A DNA stretch of 9,768 nt, taken from contig CAYTFK010000275.1 in the NCBI GenBank assembly GCA_964436865.1, positions 1 to 9,768 of the forward strand, in the 5' to 3' direction. The stretch comes from JAXGPP01 sp964436865. Lineage in GTDB: Bacteria; Planctomycetota; Planctomycetia; Pirellulales; Thermoguttaceae. The notes beneath the pieces were generated by a model. It did not search any database, was not told the DNA's origin, and saw nothing but the letters and a program-made list of their open reading frames with translations. The position numbers and the translations under genes were made by a program. Below, one piece after another: positions 1-4,212 of the stretch; position 1 is the first letter of the stretch; every line of letters begins with the position of its first letter.

Positions 1-202
1 CTATTGCCCCGTTGCGATCAGGCATTTCTTTTGCGGCTGGCCTGAAGCACCGCTCCGCTAGTTGTTGTAGCGGTATGCAACACTCGGATCGTTTTGCAGC
101 GCAGCGAATTGGCTTTGGATAAATGCTGTGAACGGGTCATCTCGTCCTCAAAGCCTGTAATGCCAGTATCTTGTGCGCACATTTCGAGGGGGAAACAACA
201 AC
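1..202. other. Gene-free region upstream of the csrA promoter
   Basis: I see no convincing gene here. It would be the place for enhancer sites of the activator that sigma-54 promoters require. The only compact symmetrical element is the perfect 10-bp palindrome TGTGCGCACA at 172-181, about 20 bases upstream of the -24 box. That is close for a classical enhancer, and a 10-bp palindrome can arise by chance. On the minus strand, 58-144 reads as a short protein-like tail ending at a stop at 58-60, but a stop lies just upstream and no start is evident, so it is not called. Confidence 0.4.
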
Positions 203-217
203 TGGCACGCCGCTTGC
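203..217 (+). promoter_or_regulatory. Sigma-54 (RpoN) -24/-12 promoter of csrA
   Basis: The sequence TGGCACGCCGCTTGC fits the sigma-54 consensus TGGCACG-N4-TTGC at every defined position, including the invariant GG and GC elements at exact spacing. With the C at 217 as -12, transcription would start near 229, about 100 bases before the csrA start codon and just upstream of the stem-loop at 234-287. Sigma-54 promoters depend on an AAA+ enhancer-binding activator; none is encoded in this window. A match this complete was not found elsewhere in the window on either strand by eye. Confidence 0.75.
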
Positions 218-233
218 GTATTGCTTGGGGCCG

Positions 234-287
234 CTGAGGCATGGCGACCGCAGAGGCTGGGGGGACACCCGCGTCGCCATGCCTCAG
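234..287 (+). promoter_or_regulatory. Stem-loop in the csrA 5' leader (15-bp perfect stem)
   Basis: The arms at 234-248 and 273-287 (CTGAGGCATGGCGAC and its exact reverse complement) form a 15-bp perfect stem around a 24-base loop. If transcription starts near 229, this hairpin sits at the 5' end of the csrA mRNA. The loop carries a GGA trinucleotide at 263-265 within a G-rich run, and GGA in a hairpin loop is the preferred CsrA target. It is not a normal intrinsic terminator, because no T tract follows. It may stabilise the 5' end, form one side of an autoregulatory CsrA bridge, or be a DNA-level operator. Confidence 0.65.
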
Positions 288-314
288 ACTGAAGTCATGA
301 TGCAAGCCATCCAC

Positions 315-331
315 GGAGGGCCAGAAGGATG
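315..331 (+). promoter_or_regulatory. csrA ribosome-binding site with two candidate CsrA sites
   Basis: The Shine-Dalgarno sequence GGAGGG (315-320) lies 8 bases before the ATG at 329 and decides the start. It contains one GGA (315-317). A second GGA (327-329) overlaps the start codon in AGAAGGATGT, whose last eight bases fit the end of the CsrA SELEX consensus RUACARGGAUGU. The two GGA motifs are 12 bases apart, a spacing that one CsrA dimer is known to be able to bridge in other bacteria. Occupancy would block ribosome entry, so negative autoregulation is a reasonable inference. Confidence 0.55.
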
Positions 332-616
332 TTGGTGCTGAGCCGCAAATCGGGCGAATCGATTGAGATCGGCGACGGTGTCACGATTACCGTGCTCAAG
401 ATCGGGGCCGGGCGAGTGAAGATCGGAGTCACGGCACCCGCTGCTGTCGACGTCGTGCGTGGCGAGCTTTGCGAAGAGAATCCATGCCCGGTCCGGGGCG
501 TGCGGGCCCATCCTAGGCCGGTCTGCCTTCCGTGGCCTTCAGCATCCCAAATGGGTGACACAATCCGGGAGCGATCAGCGTGCCTCCGGACCGGGCATGG
601 TGGTGGCCTTCATTAG
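329..616 (+). CDS. csrA: Carbon storage regulator CsrA with atypical C-terminal extension
   Basis: CsrA is a small dimeric protein that binds GGA motifs in mRNA leaders and controls translation and stability. Residues 1-51 align without gaps to Escherichia coli CsrA (MLVLSRKSGESIEIGDG, then VKIGVTAPAAVDVVRGEL). The RNA-contacting residues L4, R6, V42 and R44 are present; position 45 is Gly where Glu is usual, and position 31 is Lys for Arg. Typical CsrA proteins have 60-75 residues; this frame gives 95. From about residue 52 the sequence is rich in Pro, Arg and Gly, has no resemblance to CsrA tails, and is encoded across the inverted repeat at 482-600. The extension may be a late addition rather than a selected domain. 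The start is fixed by the GGAGGG site. A sigma-54 promoter and a stem-loop lie upstream. It converges on mraZ with a 32-base gap and no clear terminator. Confidence 0.88.
   Translation: MLVLSRKSGESIEIGDGVTITVLKIGAGRVKIGVTAPAAVDVVRGELCEENPCPVRGVRAHPRPVCLPWPSASQMGDTIRERSACLRTGHGGGLH
482..600. repeat. Long-range 15-bp perfect inverted repeat inside csrA
   Basis: CCATGCCCGGTCCGG at 482-496 recurs as its exact reverse complement at 586-600, separated by 89 bases. The left arm begins exactly where csrA stops resembling other CsrA proteins (codon 52), so the 119-bp unit looks like an insertion. No target-site duplication is visible at its edges and it encodes no transposase. Candidates are a non-autonomous miniature element, an intergenic palindromic repeat, or a structured 3' mRNA segment. 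The interior has only short secondary pairings, such as AGGCC with GGCCT. Confidence 0.6.
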
Positions 617-648
617 TCTCTCGTCAGTACCACGGTGCGAGACCCGGA

Positions 649-1134
649 CTACTGCGAAAGATGCTGGAACAATCGCCGGAACTTCGGCATTCGCCTCTCG
701 AGATACTTGAGCCACGCAGGCGGACTCCAGATCTCGACACAAACCGCCGCACCCACGACGACCACTTCGCCCGAGGGCTCGACGCCTAAGAAGTCGCGGA
801 ACTCTTTGGGGATCAACACGCGGCCCTGGCTGTCGAGCTGCACGTCGGTGTGCCGGGTGGAAAGCAGGCGTCCAAGGAGTTGCACCTGGCCGATCTGCTG
901 TTCCAGGTTTCCCAACGCCAGCTTGTCGCGGATCAGCTTCACCCGTCTCTCGAGCTTGTCGCGCCATAACTCGGCGCGCCACAGGCTGAGGCAACCGGCC
1001 CGTTCCTTGGCCAGAAACAAGTCGCGAGTCCCGTCCGCCAGCGCGTCGACCAGCGGCTTGGGAAGTGCCAGCCGATGGCGCTCGTCGATCGTGCGACGGA
1101 ATTCGCCGAGTATGAACGCTGCGGGCTCGCCCAT
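649..1134 (-). CDS. mraZ: MraZ transcriptional regulator (orphan)
   Basis: MraZ is a ring-forming DNA-binding protein of the swapped-hairpin AbrB fold that represses the division and cell-wall (dcw) cluster in many bacteria. This 161-residue protein has the two tandem halves of the family, each with the DxxxR signature: D17-R21 in TIDERHRLALP and D101-R105 in LDSQGRVLIPKEFRDFLG. The strand EVVVVGAAVCVEIWSP follows the second motif, as expected. It is slightly longer than the usual 140-155 residues because of a basic C-terminal tail. The ATG at 1134 has no clear Shine-Dalgarno sequence, which is common in planctomycetes. Normally mraZ is followed directly by rsmH (mraW) and ftsL; here the next gene downstream is csrA on the other strand, so it is uncoupled from the dcw operon. 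A repeated 10-mer upstream may be its operator. Confidence 0.88.
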   Translation of the reverse strand: MGEPAAFILGEFRRTIDERHRLALPKPLVDALADGTRDLFLAKERAGCLSLWRAELWRDKLERRVKLIRDKLALGNLEQQIGQVQLLGRLLSTRHTDVQLDSQGRVLIPKEFRDFLGVEPSGEVVVVGAAVCVEIWSPPAWLKYLERRMPKFRRLFQHLSQ

Positions 1135-1180
1135 TGCACTGCATGATTGGTCACTGGCCCAGCAGGCCGCCGACTCCGTT

Positions 1181-1241
1181 CCGCCTATTCCGCTTCCACT
1201 TCTTTTTTTGGGATGGCACCCCCGGATCTTGCCGCCTATTC
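1181..1241 (-). promoter_or_regulatory. Repeated GAATAGGCGG boxes upstream of mraZ
   Basis: Read toward mraZ, GAATAGGCGG occurs at 1241-1232 and again at 1190-1181, 51 bases apart. A weaker relative, GGAATGGCTG, lies at 1264-1255. Direct repeats upstream of mraZ are the usual MraZ autoregulatory operator, although the Escherichia coli box is TGGGN, so the sequence differs. A T7 run (1203-1209) lies between the copies. I could not place a convincing promoter. The rest of 1135-1416 holds only short unrecognised reading frames. Confidence 0.3.
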
Positions 1242-1438
1242 GGCGTTAATTGGGCAGCCATTCCACACACGTGAGTTTAGCGGCTTTCTGGCGTTTGGCA
1301 ACTACCCTGACGATGCCACGGCGAGATTTTTTCGCCGCCGAACCGCACGTGGCGAGTGCCGGTTCAGTTTGCGGACGGGCGAGAAGCTTCGATCTTGACC
1401 GACGAGTCATAATCGCGTGCTGACGTCAAAAGCGACCG

Positions 1439-1467
1439 TTGACCCGTCCTTCAGTGTGAGGTCTACT
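1439..1467 (+). promoter_or_regulatory. Candidate sigma-70-type promoter of the beta-helix gene
   Basis: TTGACC (1439-1444, five of six consensus bases) and TCTACT (1462-1467, four of six) are separated by 17 bases. The predicted start near 1474 leaves a leader of about 39 bases before the GTG at 1513. A small inverted repeat, GTCAA at 1425-1429 and TTGAC at 1439-1443, overlaps the -35 box and could be an operator. The -10 match is mediocre. Confidence 0.3.
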
Positions 1468-1512
1468 CGTTCGCGGCGGCAAGCATCACCGACGTCCCTC
1501 AAGGAGTTCTCC

Positions 1513-2883
1513 GTGCGATCCTCCCTCTCATTGGCGCTAACCGTTCTGACGATCGTAACGACGCAACTCTGCGCCTCCAGCATGGCGACCGGTCAGCCGC
1601 CGTCGGCTACCGACGTCCGCCAATTCGGCGCGAAGGGAGACGGCGAGGCCGACGACACGGCGGCGATCCAGCGCGCCGTTGATGCGAACCGTGGAGGAGT
1701 GTGGTTGCCCCAGGGTGCATACCGCATCACGAATGCCATCACCGTCAATCTCGACCGCGTCGGCCCAACCTCAATTATCGGCGACGGAACCGGTCGCCTG
1801 GTCATGGCGGGCCCCGGACCGGCGATCAAGTTCCTCGGCACGCACCAGGGATCGGCTGCCCCGACAACCTTCCTGCCCAACGTCTGGCAGCGGCAAAGAA
1901 TGCCGATGGTCGACAACCTGGAAATCATCGGCGCGCATGAAGAAGCGGTCGGCATCGAGGCTTCGGGGACGATGCAGTTGACCGTCACGCGCGTCAATAT
2001 CCGCCGCGCGTTGCACGCCATTCATCTCGTCGATCGCAACCGCAACGTCATCATCAGTGACTGCCATCTGTACGAAAATGGCGGAATCGGGCTTTACCTC
2101 GACAAGATCAATCTGCACCAGATCAACGTCACTGGCTGCCATATCAGTTACAATCGCGGCGGCGGCATCGTCTCGCGCGGCGGTAACGTCCGCAACCTGC
2201 ATATCACCGGTTGCGACATCGAAGCCAATATGGGCGAGCAGTCGCCTCCCACGGCCAATGTCCTGATCGACTGCACGGGCGGGGAATACGGAACCGCCGA
2301 AATCGCCATCACCGGCTGCACCATTCAGCACAGCCACCAAGCGCCCGACTCGGCGAACATCCGTTACCTCGGAGCCGACGCCAAGGATCGGGCATGGGGC
2401 AACTTCGCGATCACCGGCAACGTGCTTAGCGATGCGCAAGTGAATATCGACCTGCAGCGGGCCCGAGGAATCGTGATCACCGGCAACACGTTCTGGAGCG
2501 GATTCCAGGCCGACCTCCGGGTGAGCCACAGTTCCAATATCACCGTTGGGCCCAACAATTTCGACCGCAATCCGGGCTACTCCCCCGAGGGTGAAGCCGA
2601 CGGCGGCATTTCGCTGCAAGACTGCCGCGACTGCACCCTCAATGGATTGCACGTCAATGGCGTACGCCGCAAGGCGGCAGCAATCGTGATTGAGGATTGC
2701 CGTCGCATCAATGTGAGCGGCTGCACCGTACTCGACAGCGAGTCAGCCGGCCTGCTGCTGAAGAACGTTGACCGCAGCCGCGTCTCCGGTTGCTTTTTCG
2801 ACCACGAGAATCCGGCGGGATGGACGCCGATCAAGGTGGATGGCGGCCGTGAGAACCGCATCGATTCCGGCGACATGAAGTAG
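1513..2883 (+). CDS. Secreted right-handed parallel beta-helix protein (pectate lyase 3 type)
   Basis: This 456-residue protein has an N-terminal signal peptide (RSS, hydrophobic core at residues 5-20, likely cleavage after an A-x-A-like site near residue 25; no lipobox). It then has the entry motif of the pectate lyase superfamily 3 fold: DVRQFGAKGDGEADDT at 34-49 and GVWLPQGAY at 62-70. The body is a beta-helix with repeated turn motifs [IV]-[TS]-G-[CN] near residues 206, 231, 266, 300, 322, 401 and 424. Such proteins include polysaccharide lyases, hydrolases and non-catalytic adhesins, and I cannot assign a substrate or catalytic residues. I chose the GTG at 1513 because AAGGAG (1501-1506) lies 6 bases upstream and the signal peptide then starts at residue 1. 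The longer in-frame start at 1417 would put 32 odd residues before it. It ends 9 bases from the convergent lipoyl-KASIII gene. Confidence 0.8.
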   Translation: MRSSLSLALTVLTIVTTQLCASSMATGQPPSATDVRQFGAKGDGEADDTAAIQRAVDANRGGVWLPQGAYRITNAITVNLDRVGPTSIIGDGTGRLVMAGPGPAIKFLGTHQGSAAPTTFLPNVWQRQRMPMVDNLEIIGAHEEAVGIEASGTMQLTVTRVNIRRALHAIHLVDRNRNVIISDCHLYENGGIGLYLDKINLHQINVTGCHISYNRGGGIVSRGGNVRNLHITGCDIEANMGEQSPPTANVLIDCTGGEYGTAEIAITGCTIQHSHQAPDSANIRYLGADAKDRAWGNFAITGNVLSDAQVNIDLQRARGIVITGNTFWSGFQADLRVSHSSNITVGPNNFDRNPGYSPEGEADGGISLQDCRDCTLNGLHVNGVRRKAAAIVIEDCRRINVSGCTVLDSESAGLLLKNVDRSRVSGCFFDHENPAGWTPIKVDGGRENRIDSGDMK

Positions 2884-2892
2884 CCGCAAGGC

Positions 2893-4212
2893 TCACCACT
2901 CGATCGATACGGCGGCGGTGGTCATACCGGCGCCGACGGAGCAGAGAACGATCTTGTCGCCGGCGCGGAGGCTTTGCTCCATCTCGAGCAGCGCCAACGG
3001 GATGCTGGCGCTGGAGGTATTGCCCACCCGTTCGACGTTGACGAAGAAACGATCGTAGGGAACGCGGCTGCGGCGAGCGGCGGCTTTCAAGATGCGGCCG
3101 TTGGCCTGGTGAGGCACGATCCACCGGGTCTCCTCTGGAGTCCAGCCGCTCTTGTCGATCACCTGGCGAACGATTTCCGCAAAGCTTTCGGTGGCAAAGC
3201 GGAACAAGGGCTGACCATCGAGGCGGATCCACGGATCGACGTTCGAGTGGCCGTTGGCCACCACATACCCCGGATCACATCGCCGCGCCAGGTGCAGTCC
3301 ACGCGGATCGGAGCCGAGGATCGCCTCGCGGATCACGTGCCCGGTGGAAGCGGCCGAGACGACGGCGGCTCCCGCTCCATCGCCGAACAGGAAGCAGGTC
3401 GTCTGATCGTCGCGGTCCAGGAGGTGTGACTGGACGTCGACTCCCACAGTGAGCACGTTCTGGGCAGCGCGAGACACAATCAGCGACCGAGCCAGCGCCA
3501 CGGCGTACAACCAACCGGAACAAGCGGCGTTGAGATCAAAGGCCGCCGCACGGGTCGCCTGGAGGCGATCCTGGAGGATGCAGGCGGTCGAAGGCATCGC
3601 CACGTCGGGAGTGGTGGTCGCCAGGATGATGAGGTCGAGATCCGCTGCCGCCATGCCCGCCTTGGCGAGCGCCTCGACCGACGCCGCGTAAGCCATATCC
3701 GACGGCTTCTCCTCGTTGTCCGCCCAGCGGCGCTCGCGAATGCCCGTCACCTGGTAAACGTAATCCTCTGAGACCGACGGAAACGGCGCGACCAGTTCGC
3801 TGTTCGTTACCACTCGACTGGGCAGGTAGCCGCCCACACCCAATAGCGCCGCGCCGATGGCGTCACCGAGCGGAGGTGTCCGGGAGGGCTGCATCACCGG
3901 GACGGCCGGAACCTCGCTTGCCTCAGCGGCCGGCGGAATCCAGTGACGCATCGCCTGGTCGGCGGTTTCGACCTCCATCACCGCCTGATCGTAGCCAACG
4001 GCATCGCCGCCGCGGTGCAGCAAGCGGACCACGCGTCCGGCGCAAGGGGCCTCGAAATCGAAGACCGACTTGGCACTGTCGACCTGGCAAAGGACCTGTC
4101 CCTTTTTGAACGTATCCCCCTCCGCGACGCGCCACTCGACGATCGTGGCTTCGGTTTCAGCCGCGCCTTGTGCGGGGAGGTAAAGAGGCAAGTGGAACGT
4201 ATCGTGATCCAT
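2893..4212 (-). CDS. Lipoyl domain fused to beta-ketoacyl-ACP synthase III
   Basis: Residues 1-83 of this 439-residue protein form an E2-like biotinyl/lipoyl domain. K48, in DSAKSVFDFEAP, sits in the lipoyl-lysine position of the hairpin, although the usual DKA is replaced by AKS. A Pro/Ala-rich linker (about 84-118) resembles the flexible arms of E2 proteins. From about residue 120 a complete KASIII (FabH-type) domain follows, with the catalytic triad C231 (NAACSGWLYA), H368 (VPHQANGRIL) and N398 (VGNTSSASIP) and the GDGAGAAVV motif at 277-285. KASIII condenses an acyl primer with malonyl-ACP to start a fatty-acid or polyketide chain. The ATG overlaps the stop of the E1 gene by one base (TGATG), with AGGA 7 bases upstream, so the two are translationally coupled. 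The inferred role is that the lipoyl arm receives the acyl group from E1 and hands it to C231. There is no E2 catalytic HxxxDG domain. Annotation pipelines may call it only FabH or only a lipoyl protein. Confidence 0.85.
   Translation of the reverse strand: MDHDTFHLPLYLPAQGAAETEATIVEWRVAEGDTFKKGQVLCQVDSAKSVFDFEAPCAGRVVRLLHRGGDAVGYDQAVMEVETADQAMRHWIPPAAEASEVPAVPVMQPSRTPPLGDAIGAALLGVGGYLPSRVVTNSELVAPFPSVSEDYVYQVTGIRERRWADNEEKPSDMAYAASVEALAKAGMAAADLDLIILATTTPDVAMPSTACILQDRLQATRAAAFDLNAACSGWLYAVALARSLIVSRAAQNVLTVGVDVQSHLLDRDDQTTCFLFGDGAGAAVVSAASTGHVIREAILGSDPRGLHLARRCDPGYVVANGHSNVDPWIRLDGQPLFRFATESFAEIVRQVIDKSGWTPEETRWIVPHQANGRILKAAARRSRVPYDRFFVNVERVGNTSSASIPLALLEMEQSLRAGDKIVLCSVGAGMTTAAVSIEW

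Noticed and set aside
65..76. 12-mer TTGTAGCGGTAT shared with 6435-6446
   Set aside because: A few shared 12-mers are expected by chance in about 10 kb, and the flanks do not match.
58..144. Minus-strand fragment reading as a plausible protein tail (ending AYRYNN and a stop)
   Set aside because: An in-frame stop lies just upstream near 150 and there is no start, so at most it would be a remnant. It may be chance.
616..643. Possible terminator between csrA and mraZ
   Set aside because: GTCTC and GAGAC form only a 5-bp stem with an 18-base loop and no T tract, too weak to call.
1214..1234. Second sigma-54-like site (TGGCAC followed by TTGC)
   Set aside because: The gap between the two elements is nine bases instead of five, so the GG/GC spacing is wrong.
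1395..1413. TTGACC followed by CATAAT as a promoter
   Set aside because: The two boxes are only 7 bases apart, far short of the 16-18 required.
1771..2652. 293-codon minus-strand frame opposite the beta-helix gene
   Set aside because: The sense strand has the signal peptide and the pectate-lyase-like motifs; the antisense product is Asp/Val/Ala-rich without recognisable domains.
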